Assembly (NCBI GenBank): GCA_034440635.1
Contig: JAOTON010001814.1
Span: forward strand, 992,001 to 1,056,000
Direction: 5' to 3'
Source of the DNA: Lepas anatifera
Lineage: Eukaryota; Arthropoda; Thecostraca; Lepadidae
DNA: 64,000 nt
The stretch's first letter is position 1, and each line of letters starts with the position of its first letter. The notes beneath the pieces were generated by a model. That model saw only the letters and a list, made by a program, of their open reading frames with translations. It was not told where the DNA came from and made no database searches. This document shows, in pieces, positions 23,655 to 35,812 of the stretch. A program made the translations under genes and the position numbers.

Positions 23655-23672
23655 CGTGTGTATATATATCTA

Positions 23673-23750
<78 letters not shown>
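23655..23750. repeat. (TA)n microsatellite
   Basis: Mostly TA dinucleotides, with ACATATA interruptions at both ends, within the left part of element M4. Confidence 0.95.
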
Positions 23751-24649
23751 CAATATTTCGAAGAGCAAAAAAACATTACTTCCGTTTTGGGAGGCAGACA
23801 ACTTTATGAACTCTGGTGGGTCACAAAGCTATGCACCGGCGCTAAATACGCTGAGGTGCGCTCAACATTGGGTTGGATCTCCACAAATACAGGGATTGAC
23901 CGAATGTCCGCTAGGATCAGTGATCAGGACCATCCCGAATCGCATCAAATATTCTGTGGCCTGTTTGAATAAAGAGTTACCTTTTGCTCCCAAGCAAAGA
24001 CGGAGGTTGCAGCCACAGAGGGCCGATACCAAAGGGGTAACCGCAAGCAAGGCAGAGGCCGACTGTAGTCAGGCCTAGGTAGACCATGGGGGAGGAGGGC
24101 ATGAATGTTAGAAGTAGGGGACTGGCTTCGGCCACAACATGTCTGAGATTATCGTGAGGGACCTGGTCGCAAACACATAGGTCGCAAGTGGACCACAGGG
24201 GTCCAGAAGCACTTCAGGGGGTCGGATAGTAACAGGAGGTCCGGGTGAACCGCAAAGGGCCCGGCTGGACCCACTGAGGGCCCGGGTAGATAACAGGGGA
24301 ATTATCTGCATCTGCGGAGAATAGGGCCCGGCTTTGGCAGCAGTGGGCTGGGGGTAATTCGGAGGAGCCCGGTCGCTCACTCAGATGTTCCAATTGGACT
24401 AAAGGGCGCCCGGAAGCATGTCAGGCTGCCCGGATAGCCACAGGAGGCCCAGCTCAACCGCTGGGGGCCCGGCTTCTACCACAGGGAGCCCTAGTGGAAA
24501 ACAGGGAAATTATCTGCAACTGCTGAGAATAGGGGCCCGACTTCGGGCAGCAGTGGGCCTGGGATAATTGTGAGGGCCCCGGTCGCAGACTCAGTGGTTC
24601 CGAGTGAACCAAAGGAGGCCCAGAAGCTTTTCAGGGGCGCAGTGTAGAG

Positions 24650-24875
24650 ACCAGTGTAGCTCAGGGGTAAGGTGCCTGCCTTCTGAAGGGTCTCGAGTTC
24701 AGATCCCGGGACTCGCTGGGCACAGGGTTGGCTCTCACGCTTAACCATAGCCTTGTCCTTGCAATGACTGCCAACCGCCTTGTGCGGCACGGTGGGACAT
24801 AGAGAAACAGTCATCAATTCCCGGAATTTTTCCGCATATGCGGGGAATTGGGCAGTAGCTTCTGATGTTGGCAAA
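24650..24875 (+). mobile_element. tRNA-derived SINE, family 4
   Basis: tRNA-like head: GTGTAGCTCAGGGGTAAGGT (A-box), CTGCCTTCTGAAGG (anticodon-arm-like) and GAGTTCAGATCCCGG (B-box). The body is unique in the window. The 3' limit is uncertain. Confidence 0.65.
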
Positions 24876-25951
24876 GGCCAGGAGCCGAAAAGTAAAAAAA
24901 GGAAACACTAGGGGAGTCTCCGAGGTCAAAAGCTGGAGACCCGGAAACCAGCATTAGGGAGGGGGGGTTGCAACAGCAACCCTCGGATATCCAAAACGAC
25001 AACCATTCGGAGCCCTGAGATCGATTTCAGAGGCCCCGAAATACATTAAAATGGGCCCCTAGACCTGAATTCGGGTGACATTTGGAACAGGGGCAACATC
25101 ATACTTGGGTGAGGATTCTTACGCAGTTGGCTTTCAGACAATTATCAATTTTCCGCCGTGCACCATACTAGAACATTTATGCAGTGTTAGAGATCCATGG
25201 AATTTTTGTGCATTTTCGTAAATACTAAGTAAATACGCTTCCCTTATAGATTTGTTTATTTTTCCTTGATAATTCTGCAACACTTTCCACTGAACAATTT
25301 TCGAATCAAAGAATATTTTTATCAATCCTTAACATTGTTGGAAGTTTTCCACGATTTCAAAGTAGTCCCATCTTACGTTACGAATTTTTGCACATTTTAT
25401 ACCCAAAAACCTAGTGGAAACGTAGAGGGCTTCGACTGGTTCGCCCTGCGTGTTTTGATGACGATGCCACCGCTCTGTTCTGTACGCATCTTTGCGTATG
25501 TATTCTGGAGTGGTAAATTTACCCATATGGCCGGAGCTTCCAAATTTTACGCTGTGGTTTCTCGGCGTAAATCAACTTTTATTTTCCCTGATTTCGAAGC
25601 CTGCGGGGCCTAGCTAAAGCCGCAGGGCTCACCCTGTGGTGGCCCAGCGGCTGCGGCGGGAGGCGTTTCTTTCCAGTGCTTAAGGTCAGCCCAAGGGGGT
25701 GGGGCCGATCGCTCCCCCCTTTGGATACGCCCCTGGAAATCAGGACCACACATAGGATAAATTTTGCATTTTATCGTTCATGCACGAAAGTCAAGGCAGG
25801 GGTGACGCAGCTACACAGCTGACCGAAAGATCCTAGGGTAAGCGGAAGCTAAAGCTGCGGACAGTGGCTAATGGCTACAACCGCGAAGTGACAGAGTTCG
25901 CAGCTGCAGCATGGCTCCCCGCGGCCACTGTCGACACCATCGATAGGGAGC

Positions 25952-25971
25952 TTATTGTTTATTGTTTATTG
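25952..25971 (-). repeat. Retroelement-like tail, (CAATAAA)n on the minus strand
   Basis: TTATTGTTTATTGTTTATTG is the reverse complement of the AATAAAC tail seen on the LINE at 21009-21033. The adjoining 25972-26190 would be the 3' end of a minus-strand insertion, but it does not match that LINE's 3' end, so the source element is unknown. Confidence 0.45.
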
Positions 25972-26826
25972 TGACATCATCCAACCATTCCACAGATTGG
26001 GCTATTCTATGGTTCGCGTGTGGCTGCGCGCTGTGGCTCGCACGATCCCAGCATGCCCGCAGCCAACTCCGACGGACCCCTCATGGCGGAGGCAGGTGGC
26101 GCGACCAGGATTTGGCTTGGAGCCTAACCTTCAGAATGGACCCTTTATAGCTCAATGCCTCCCTCCATACCCAGCTCTTAATGAGTAAATATTTCTTCCA
26201 ATAAGCACAGTGAACTTCACCCAGGATTTTCCTTTTAAGGATTGGAAAAGGTGCACTTTATAAATATTTAAAAATAATTGTGATATCTGGATATCTTATG
26301 AACATGTCATGGAAGGAAGGGACGAGAAAAGCTCACCGCTTTGGACGGACGGGATCAGATGAGGAAAGACTTGCTGGTGGAGAATCATCTTCAGAGTTCG
26401 CAGTTGGCGGCTCTCACCACTCACCACACGCACTTGTGCCTGCTGAGCAGCGAAATATTCCAATGTCACTTCAGTGATTATTCTTAGAAAATTATAGATA
26501 AAGAATCTCGCAGCGAGAGGGTAGCAGTTAAGTGTAACCGCTGAATATTTGCCGTGAAGAAAGATATTATCACGCATTAATATGATTGTGATATTTTACA
26601 GGTCATACAGTCACGACATTATAAAACAAACAAATTCGCACACTTGATGTTCATAAACATCTCTCAGATCCCCCCCAGCTTGCTCTCGCGCAGCAGTTTC
26701 GGGAGACACAACGAGAGCATTGCTCGGGATCGGTGTTCAGGGGTCCATGGGACTGATTCACGGTGGCTTCTGAGCGCGATGCTCGAACTGACCTTGCTCA
26801 CTGAACGAGCACTTCACTTGCTTTGA

Positions 26827-27640
26827 GCTGACCTTGTTCCTGAAAGCGTAGGCATTGGTCTCGGGGCTCCCAAACTTGACCTCCTGGGACCCCGGGAATC
26901 AGTCTCGGAGGCCCCCGAACATCGGTCTCGGACTCCACGAGCATCGCTTTGGGGGCCCCAAACATCTGCCTCGCTGCCCCGAGAATCGCTCCGGGACCCC
27001 CAAAACCTGGTCTCGCCCCTCCTTCCCCCCAGAGCGATGCTCGGAACCGATATTCGGGGACCCCGAGACAGATTGTCGAGGGATTCCAAGACCAAGCTCA
27101 GAGAGACCCAGTGATGCTCGGGAGCCTCCAAGAATTATGTTAAGTGTGGGGGTGTCCAGGAGACCGATGATCACGGTCTCCGAGTCAAGATCAATACTCG
27201 GGGGCCTCAGACAGATGTTCGATGCCCCTAAAATGTATACCTTTATCAATCCCAGGAAATCCACCTCAGTGAGCATCATATTCTCAACACAGGCACATCT
27301 ACCCGAGCACTTTTTCCGAGACCCTCCGATCTTGGTCCCGAGCAGTGGTCTCGGGGCCCCCAAGGGTGATATTCGGGAGCTCCCAAGACCGATATTCGGG
27401 TCTCCCAAGACCAATGTCCCTGGCCCCCGGGAGTGATGTTCGAGACCAATGTTTAGGGGCTCCCGAGACTGATTCCCGAGGGCCAAAAGATCGGGGGCCC
27501 CGAGAAGGATGCTCGGAGCCCCAAGAATGTTCGGGAACCCAAAAGACAGATGCGCAGAGGTCCCGAGAGCGATTCTCTGGGGCCTTCCAAGACTGATTAT
27601 CGGGGTCCCCGAGACCAAGCTGGAGAGGGGGAGCACCAAA
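26827..27640. repeat. Degenerate GGGGCCCC/CGAGACC tandem array
   Basis: Dozens of imperfect units of about 20-30 bp built on TCGGGG-CCCCGAGACC with ATGCTCGG/GAGCAT. Each unit is itself near-palindromic. This keeps frames open on both strands (193 residues plus, 284 residues minus), so I do not call a gene. The array sits inside H2. Confidence 0.8.
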
Positions 27641-27749
27641 ACCCATATTCCTGCTTTACAGTGAACAGTAAGCCCAAGAGGAGTCCACGGACCCCCTAGG
27701 CTACGCCATTGCCCCAGTCCCACCTGTATCAAACCAAAGCAGGCCCCAA

Positions 27750-29860
27750 GCAACCATGTTCTCTAGTTGTCGCCATCGTAAAGGAAAGGGATTATGTAAC
27801 TGAATTGACAGCATTTTGTATCCTCTTTCTCAAAACTTACTCCATACTTTAAGAGCTTTTAAAGTCAGTTTTAAAATTGCAGTGGCATAAAAATAGAGCA
27901 AGAAGTCCCAAAACATCTCAGCGTACAAAGAGTGCCAAATGAGGACCAGCACAATAGGCAGCAGGCCAAACATAATTTTTCGCTAAAATAATAGTTCTAC
28001 ATGTGAAAGATTGTGCGATAGCATATTGAGGGATAACATTGTACCTGACCATTCCCAAAATGTGCAAGAGTTTAAGAGTGCAAAAAATATGCAAAATCAT
28101 GTATACAGTTTTGCATCCTGCACAATACACCTCAATTGAGCCAGATAAGTGGGTGAGCTTACTTTCCATCCAATCATGAATATTCCCTTCATATTTCTAT
28201 CTAGACAGCTTTCTTAAAGCTGTCATAAAAAATTTGCCTGTATTTGATAAAGTTTAAGTGACTTCCCCAATCCCCTCTCCCACAGTCCCAAATGCTTTAA
28301 GCCCATTCTAAACCTATACACCTGCTGCTTCAGCAAAAACTAATAACACCTACAATGTTTCACAGACAAGGCAGGAGCAACATTAAGAGGATTTGTTGCA
28401 TGATTGTAAAGGTAGGCTTAATGAAAATATTTTTGTCATTTATCAGCCAGTTACACTGACTCTGTTTTAACTTATAATCTGATGAATGCACTACAGTTCC
28501 AAGCAATCCTGTCTGTGTATGACACAGGCAGAAAGAACATGGCTTGTCTAGAAAAAATCTTGTTATGGCAGCTCTTTGATTTGTCAAACATTTTTAGGTC
28601 CCTACAGTTGGGCAGCCAAGATCAATTTTCTCTTTCAAGATGCTTAAAATAATATAAATACTCATATCAAGATACATTTTGCAGGTTGTTGATCATTGAA
28701 CACAGCAAAACTTGCAACAGTTACCATTATGTTGGCTTTAAACATTTCATTCAATAGTTTATTCACATTTATGAAGCATTTTGAATCATTGCTAGAGAAA
28801 AGCACATCATGCTAATCATTGCTTAATCTCCAAAAACGCTTCTTCAAACCAGACTTCTATCACTTTTTATTCACTAGCATTATCAAGCCAAGGGACATTG
28901 GGGAGGCAAATGTTTTTTTTTAACTGAAGCAGTGGCTTCAGTTTATTCAGTGGCTTTCAGTTTATAGCAGTGGCTTTCAGTCCTTCTTTTCCTATATGGA
29001 GTAATACACATTTGCTGTTTACCTGCAAATGAAAAGCCACAATAAATCACATATGCTGTCCTCAAATGCCCACAACCACCAACATACTTCACCTATCCAC
29101 CATGTTAAAATATACATCTGGTGGTTTATCCCTGCTTGCCCCAGCACCACAAGTTCTGCCCCCAAGTATGTCTATGCCCTGCAGTTTCTTTTGCTGACCC
29201 CAATCTGAAAAAAAATTGGCAGACTGCTGAAATTTTACACTCATGGCACAAATATTTCCATGTACATACATACTTTCACCATGGAAATACCTCAAAAATC
29301 ATTATTGTCACATTTAAATGATTTTATATTTGTGACGCTTGCATGAGTTCGTGGTGGCGCTCACCATCCAGTGTGCTAGTGGTGCCCCACAGACAGAAAA
29401 AAACTATCTCAAGATGGTAGGTCTGAATCCATATATGAACATCAATGCTTCACATGATTTATCATACATGCATGAGCTAAGCAGGTACTAAAACTGCTCA
29501 CTATGCCCAACAACCACCCTGATAAGATGTTGAAACCTGACACAATCTGCTTACCTACTGTTCTTCCCCCACAGACTGCCCCACACTGGTCTTGACCCCC
29601 ATCCCTACTAGTCATAGCCACCCCCAAAAGCTACCTCCTAAACAACTCAAACTACAAGTTCTTACTCTTGTCATTGTGCCAGTCCACAACTTTTTGCGGA
29701 CTAGAAGTGGGATGTTTTTCAGTTATTAAATCTAGATATTGATGCCCAACACACTCCAAAGATAAAACAAAAATATTTTTGCTTCAAGTAGGCACTGCAT
29801 GAGGCACGCCTGGAGGTCTCTGTGAGTTAATACTGGCACAGCACTACAAGCCCTATATAA
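27750..29860. other. AT-rich island without recognised repeats or genes
   Basis: Compositionally unlike its surroundings: AT-rich, CpG-poor, and without GGTCA or G-run motifs. A short duplicated phrase CAGTGGCTTTCAGTTTAT occurs near 28930-28985. No ORF longer than about 90 residues. It may be the original body of H2 or captured host sequence. Confidence 0.4.
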
Positions 29861-30080
29861 AGTCTACGGGAGACCCAAATTCAGGGGGTCCGAGGGTTGA
29901 TCCAAGGGGGCCAAAGGGGCTGTTACCCCCAACAAAGCCCAAAATAGTGTCTTTTGCCTACCAAAAGATCCAAATTTAGGCCCTTTTAAAATACTATATT
30001 TTCGGGATTTCTTGATGGAGCCCCCTCCAAACATTGATTTCGTTCCTCCAAAAGTTGCTCCTGGTTCCGCCAATGAGGGG
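29861..30080. mobile_element. Possible GGATCC-type MITE remnant
   Basis: G-rich left part (CAGGGGGTCCGAGGG, CCAAGGGGGCCAAAGGGG) and right end CTCCTGGTTCCGCCAATG recall the M1/M3 family. Ends and target duplication are not clear. Confidence 0.3.
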
Positions 30081-31069
30081 TCCGACCCCCAAGGATTTCC
30101 ACGCACGGGCTTAGAGAGATAGGTATCTAGGTACCCAGTTACAAGTGCCCACTTGAGTCCCCGACTCGGCATACCAGTAAGCACAGCGGCAAAGTCTACC
30201 TTCACTGCAGAAGTTACATATATTAGGTTTAAGCAGTATTTCTATATCATACTTAGTACCAACATACCTGACTGATCAACACCTATACTCTCACCACCTT
30301 GCCACCACATGCGGAAGAAAGATAGCAACCGATATTTCCTTCCTCTTCCTTGCCTTTCCGCTCTATTTATTTTTCCAGCGCCTACCTAATTTATAAATAA
30401 ATATCTACAGCGCGCCTAATGCGGCGGCTGGCGCAGTGCGCTGAAGGCCGAGCCGCTCAGCTGATTATAGCAGTGATGTGTTCGACCACGGAAGGAGAAG
30501 TGAATACGGCTGGTGACATAGCCTGGGGGCAATGGTGACAATGGCACTTTATCACCATTCGTGTCACCAGCCCATGCTGAGAGATAGGCGAGGGCCCGAA
30601 CTTTTTCGAGCCTAGGATCGAATATGGTTCGAATAATTCACCGCATTTACCAAATATGGTTAGTCGAACAAAGCTTATGGCGCAGACGGTTAAAATGGGC
30701 CAACCAAATAGGAACCGTGCCAACCAGGTCAATCCAGATTTTGCAGTGTATGAGAATTAGAGGTGCCACTTTTGTGAATCGACTTGTGACTTTTGTCACC
30801 CGGTGGAACTCCAGCTGTCACCATTTAGAATGGCAAAATGGCAACTTTTTCGACCCCTGCCCGTTGCTCCCGGTCTTCAGTCCATTTCTGCTGTGTCTCT
30901 CCAAAATGGAAGACACCGAGCTCCACCTGAGCTCTGGCACTGTCTTTGGTCCGCTTCAGCATTGATTCCAGTGATTGTTCACTGTTTATTCATGCAGCAG
31001 GGTCGTTTACATCAAACACCTCTTCCACGACCGTTGTAGCTGAAATCCGACATAAAAACATTTGCCTCC

Positions 31070-31420
31070 CCGGTAGCTCCGTTGTAGAGTGTTGGGCTCC
31101 GGCTCGCTACTTAGTAATATGTGAGTAGCATGCCCTTGTCCAGGCTTGGGGTCGGTCCCCTGGGACGCTCCAGCGCTCATTGCTTACCCGACGTAGGTCG
31201 GCTGGCAACTGACTGGTGAGAGGGTAACCTGAGCGGGGGGTCGTCCCCGTGCTTTGTGGGACGTTAAACTTTGGCTTCTAAATTGACCCTTCAGCGCGGG
31301 AGTTGCTCATTCGGATGGTGGGGTAGGGGTCTCCGGGACAGGTCCATTGTTGACATTTATGAGGCTCCGACTCCAATCACCGAGTTTGCAACAACTTGGA
31401 CAGAATTTATAGAAAAAACA
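31070..31420 (+). mobile_element. tRNA-derived SINE, family 1 (copy b)
   Basis: CCGGTAGCTCCGTTGTAGAG (A-box with small deletions), GGGCTCCGGCTCGC, then the body GGTGAGAGGGTAACCTGAGC and CTTTGGCTTCTAAATTGACC as in copy a. Ends in an A-rich stretch. Confidence 0.85.
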
Positions 31421-32737
31421 TAAGCCTCGTCAAAAATCTAAGAACAAGTTTCTACGTCCCGTTTGTTCGGCCATGCTAGCAAAATGATATCGACTGGCGA
31501 TACTAGAATAACATAGCTAACTGCCAAGTGTCCCTAGGAGATACCCTGAACCGGCTCCCGGCCTGGAAGGGCATGGAAGTCGTTGTAAGGTGCCTACAGC
31601 ACTCCGCCTATAGTCGCCTGCACGAGAAGCTTTCGTTCTGCACGGGGGCATTTCATTTTCCGAGTTTGAACTTTGCACATATATAATAGTAAAATACAAA
31701 TTTTAAATTTTTTCTTCAAATACAAATAACAAAAATACAAATGATAAATTTCAAATACACAAAATACATATAGTCATTACATACATATTTGTATGTAATG
31801 AGATGTGAGACACAAAATGCATACTTAACAAGCCCGATAACATTTTGTTTTGTGCGAATGAGAATAACCCAATCACTCGCATATTTAAAGCTCTCCCACC
31901 CACCCACTCATTCGCAGACGCATGGCAGCATGCGCGTGCACACACAGTCCCGAAACAAGGCTTATTGAAACCAGGAGTCCACCGCTGGAAATAAAGACAA
32001 GTACCAAGTTAAATCAATGGATACGGTTCATACCCCCACCCATTGAATGACATTTTCACGGATTTGGTTAGTGTGCATTTGGTTCCTTAAATACCATGAC
32101 ACAGCCTTAGACTAGTTCAAAATAAAGAATCTGTAAATTGCGGCACGTGATCATACTGCAATCCAGGCAAAATGATTTAACTAACGGCTCTGTTTTCCCG
32201 TGGCAGCATGAGATGGAAGCCACTGGCTGGATGGGCGGCACTGGAGCCCTCCAGCTCCGACAGGAGCTGACCGGCAAGTTTGCACAGGCTAGTGCTATTT
32301 GCGCTCCCCCTATCACTTCCAAGATGAACTTGGACCAAAGTTAGGCGATGAGACTGGAGTTTGGTCTGTGATAAATTAGTCTCGAGGGCGCTATAAGGCG
32401 CCGGCATGATGTGTTGGCGGAAAATATAGCACTTCGTTCCCAGCGACACGGGTTTCGCCTTATAACAAGTAAAATGATCCGCAGTAGGCAATTGCTATGA
32501 CTTGTTGCAATGAGTGGTGATCTTCGTTGCTAATTTGCTGAAATAAAATGAATTTTGTTCAGGCAAAGGGATAAAAAAGTGTGAGTGAAACTCTTGAAAC
32601 ATAAATACAATTACTTCACATGTGTGAAGAGCAGGTGTTCTTCTAAACTTCTAATTATTGCCCTAAACACAAATTTGATAAATAACAGTTTAAAGAGGAG
32701 TTCGGAATAGTGGCTGCAGTCATCCGTGAAATAACAC
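31421..32737. other. No gene recognised; 11-bp perfect hairpin at 31774-31799
   Basis: AT-rich. CATTACATACA and TGTATGTAATG pair around a 4-nt loop. The overlapping ORFs at 32107-32491 lack motifs. Confidence 0.35.
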
Positions 32738-33539
32738 TTGAACACGCACATTGACGTGGTGGGGTGGATACACGTCGCCTCGTTTTATGGCGATAGAATA
32801 AAAATTGTGGCACGTAGCCCCGCCGTACCTGCCTATCATTTTCTTTGATAATTTTTACAATTTTAAGCCAAAATTTTAAAGTTGATTCGCCTCAGGTCAG
32901 GTCAGCAGTGTAGGTCAAGTGACCTTACCTAAAAAATTAATATAGCATAGGTCAGAACAGGGTGATCCTATCCGCTTGAAACTCATCACATAATGGGCCC
33001 ACCGATTTCTGCAAAAAAAAATTCATATCGATGATCTAAGGTCAGGTACGAGCCATAACCTCACCATTGGAAATACATGGATACAATGGTTTAAACTAAA
33101 TAACTTGGTAATGGATGGCGGTAGAGCATTTATTTTAACGTTATTAGGTTTCTCTATTCTTGCAGCTCTAAATATATGCATTTTGACCCATTTAAACCTG
33201 ATTTGACCCAGCAGGTAATATGATGTCATTCGATTTGGCTTGCTGCGAGGATTTTAATGGTTTATATTGCTTTGCTCTATCTTTACTTGTTCTTCATATG
33301 CATTGACTGAAAACCTTCACTAACAGGTAATTCCTATGGTGGCATGCCTTCACCTCTGGTGACGTCAAATGTGACCTAACGAAAAAATGGTTCTAATGTT
33401 CCTATAGAGTTTGAATGGGCTATTCTACGCCGTTTACCGCTTTTCGCTATCTAGCGTGGTTCTCGAGATCCTCGGGGTGGGATACCCGCCCCCCCGCCAA
33501 AGCGAAGGCGGCTCAGACCTCCGTCAATGCGTGTGTTAA
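32738..33539. mobile_element. TTAA-family A element, copy A3
   Basis: About 802 bp from TTGAACACGCACATTGACG (TTAA mutated) to CCGTCAATGCGTGTGTTAA. The right side carries AAAGCGAAGGCGGCTCAGAC and GGATACCCGCCCC. The middle follows A2 in the same orientation with eroded GGTCA motifs. Non-coding. Confidence 0.8.
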
Positions 33540-33764
33540 GATAGGAATAGCAAGTAGCATCACCGCCTGGGGGACGATCAGGTCGGGTTTTCGGTTTGTT
33601 TGCAAATTATTCTAAACCGATTCAAATGAGATACACGGCGTTTTGCAGACCTCTAGGGAGGTGAATTTGACAACTTATGTCCACAGATTGACATCCGGTC
33701 AGGTCAACGAGTTGTGACGTCATTTATGAAAGGTGATTCTGTCCTTCTAAAACGACACTGAAAA

Positions 33765-34050
33765 CACACTGAAAACAATTTGAAAGAACGTCGACAAAAA
33801 GTAATTTTGGGGAAACTTTCCCTTGGATTAAACCATTCATGGCTATACCAGGCTGAGTATTGCGTGATGTTCGAAGAACCTGTATTTTTTTACACGGGGA
33901 CAAGGAAAAGCCGTTCTGTTTGGGGACACCTCAACAGGGTTTTCGAGCCTGATCAAATTAAAATCTAGCAGGAAATTCTTCTGGCCTTGAAGTGATCAGG
34001 TGGTACCACGTGGCAGTCGTTCGCAGCGCCTCTAACGGAACACCACGGGA
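33765..34050 (+). repeat. Diverged copy of the loop of palindromic element FB
   Basis: Reverse-complement match to about 43770-44085. Shared phrases are GAAAGAACGTC, GGGAAACTTTCCCTTGG, CCAGGCTGAGTATTGCGTGA, GGTTTTCGAGCCTG and GCGCCTCTAACGGAAC. The palindrome arms are not present here. Confidence 0.75.
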
Positions 34051-34054
34051 AACA

Positions 34055-34206
34055 ATTTCGAAGAAGGTTGGGTCTCTTTGAGACCATGTAGTGGTAGAAT
34101 ATTATTCTACCATTTTTCAGAATCCCCAGGGTTCTTACCAGTTGAGGTTCTTTGAAACCATGCAGCGGTAGAAGATTATGCTACCATTTTTCTGAATGCC
34201 AAGGGT
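34055..34206. repeat. Two tandem copies of a unit of about 75 bp
   Basis: Each unit runs from a GGTTCTTTGA(G/A)ACCATG phrase through ACCATTTTTC(A/T)GAAT to GGGTTCTTACC. The copies are moderately diverged. Confidence 0.7.
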
Positions 34207-34209
34207 TCT

Positions 34210-35170
34210 TACCTTTTCCTTGTGTGTGTGTGTTGGGGTTTAGGGCGCTCCAGCGACTAGGCTATGTCGCGCCCATCGTTATAGTGGCTTCTCAGATGCT
34301 AAAAATCAGTTCAGTGTTCTAAGCTCTCTAATACAGCCATCTAGAGTTTACATACCACTACTTTGTCTAGCTCTACTTGGGTTATAGATGACGTCAAAGC
34401 CCACCTCGGTCAAATATGTTACAACGCGTTTGAAATCGACTGCTGCCCGGTCACCAAGAATGTCTGGCATGGATAGTCCGGGGATATTCTTCAGAAAGTT
34501 TGACATTCTTACGGGAAGAACCAAGACCGGTCCTAAGCCTTCAAAATGAATAACGTTCTGAAAGTTTCGGTTTTTCGAAGACTTCTATACGGTTCTTTGT
34601 TAGAATCCTCGCAGGTTTATGGTTTTGCTACATAATTGATTTCACTTGTTACGAGAACCTGCACCAGTCTCGTGCCCAAAAGATTATGAACATTCTGAGG
34701 TTTTTGGTTGATTCTTATACTACTTTACAGCTTCTTTCTAGAACTCAAACCGCTTTATGGCTTTACTGAGAACTTCTAAGAAGGGTGAGGGTCAGAAGGA
34801 AATAATTTCTTCGTTCTTTTTCATGCAATATGGTTCCAAAAAAACTGGTTGGCTCTTCCTTTCTATTACAGAATCCATGGAAATTTCCACAAAAAAGAGT
34901 ATGCTTCAAATTATCTTGCTTAGCGTGTTCTTCATGCGATGGGTAACGCAATCCCACCGACTTTCAGGTACCACCATCCTGTAAAACGTAAACTCTAAAA
35001 ACAAATTTCAAGACTACATTTATTGCAATTTAAGCACACGACAAACGGAACGGCCTTGACTGTTCCTCAAATAACAGAAAGAAACTTGAAACAATCTGAT
35101 TGAAGGTGATTCTGATTCCACTTATGGTGGAAGCACCACAACATGTTGAATTATCAATATAATTGGAACG
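34210..35170. other. No gene recognised
   Basis: Scattered GGTTCTT-type phrases (34370-34700) echo the tandem units to the left. Small ORFs at 34757-34984 (both strands) have no motif. Confidence 0.25.
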
Positions 35171-35173
35171 ATC

Positions 35174-35252
35174 GGCGTTCCGAGGGGAGACGCCTACCTG
35201 GCATTCCTAGGGGAGACACCTACCTGGCGTTCCGAGGGGAGACGCCTACCTG
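35174..35252. repeat. Three copies of a 26-bp repeat
   Basis: Unit close to GGCGTTCCGAGGGGAGACGC plus CTACCT, starting at 35174, 35200 and 35226. Confidence 0.9.
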
Positions 35253-35295
35253 GCGGACTATTACATGCCCAGGAAATTCAGTTGTTTTTTTCACT

Positions 35296-35745
35296 TCACG
35301 GGACACGTGTCCCTCCACCGCTCCCAGCACGTACTGCGAGAATTGTAGAACTCTTTTTCTGGAGGCTCCGCGCGAACGCACATGGGTGTTTTGCGAACAC
35401 GCTGTGGGCTGCGGCCCACAGCAGGATCCACTCTCCCGGGTCCTCTGGCGTTGGGCACAACTTCTTGTTCTCCTCGAGTATCCATCCTCCGTTCAGTGCA
35501 ACACTCGAGGTGCCTTCCAGCTGCTCCAAGGGGCAGGTTAGGGTCTCCAGGAGCGCGCTCAGAACAGCATCCCCTGGATACTGGACAAGGCCATCAAACT
35601 CTACCAGTGCTGAGTAAGGGCAACCATTATTATTATCGAGGTTGAGCGATGCATCAACCACAAAAGTCATCCGGTTTCGCACTATCAACCCCTCCCTTTG
35701 CAATGGCTTTTGAATATCAGCTTGTAATAATCCCAGAGAACCCAC
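35296..35745 (-). CDS. Uncharacterised 149-residue ORF, possible exon or element fragment
   Basis: Not recognised. The minus-strand frame opens with M-G-S-L-G-L and includes a low-hydrophobicity segment (MTFVVDASLN) and an acidic middle with several Pro. Amino-acid use looks more protein-like than most ORFs here. Against this, plus-strand ORFs overlap it, there is no neighbouring coding sequence, and no start context or splice site can be verified. It could be part of an unrecognised transposon gene, a captured exon or chance. Confidence 0.2.
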   Translation of the reverse strand: MGSLGLLQADIQKPLQREGLIVRNRMTFVVDASLNLDNNNGCPYSALVEFDGLVQYPGDAVLSALLETLTCPLEQLEGTSSVALNGGWILEENKKLCPTPEDPGEWILLWAAAHSVFAKHPCAFARSLQKKSSTILAVRAGSGGGTRVP

Positions 35746-35812
35746 CGGGCTTTGAATCCCGGAACTGTGACTCAGGAACTATGTAGGTGCACTACCATTA
35801 CGACGTGCACCC

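Larger units (their letters stand above)
23558..25735. mobile_element. hAT-like element M4, 2.2 kb, inside H2
   Basis: Inverted ends CAGGGACGGATCCAGG and TTTGGATACGCCCCTG. Flanking 8-mers GCAATCAG (23550-23557) and GAAATCAG (25736-25743) match at 7 of 8 positions. The interior from about 23985 holds at least two tandem blocks of about 240 bp rich in GGCCCGG and containing GGGAAATTATCTGCAACTGC. A related array lies at 47230-48040. A SINE (24650 onward) is nested. The ORFs on both strands reflect G/C-rich repeats. Confidence 0.7.
23342..30859. mobile_element. hAT-like transposon H2, 7.5 kb, perfect 8-bp target duplication
   Basis: Inverted ends CAGGGGTCRAAAAAGTTGC (one mismatch in 19), each followed inward by a GTGACA/GTGTCA-rich part. 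The 8-mer CCCGTTGC lies directly outside both ends (23334-23341 and 30860-30867). This pair of exact signals defines a 7,518-bp insertion. Inside lie (TA)n, element M4, G/C-rich arrays at 26827-27640, an AT-rich island at about 27.75-29.8 kb and smaller repeats. I find no hAT transposase, so it is either non-autonomous or has been filled by later insertions. Confidence 0.8.

Noticed and set aside
26899..27753. 284-residue minus-strand ORF as a gene
   Set aside because: It coincides with a degenerate palindromic tandem array and has an overlapping long ORF on the other strand.
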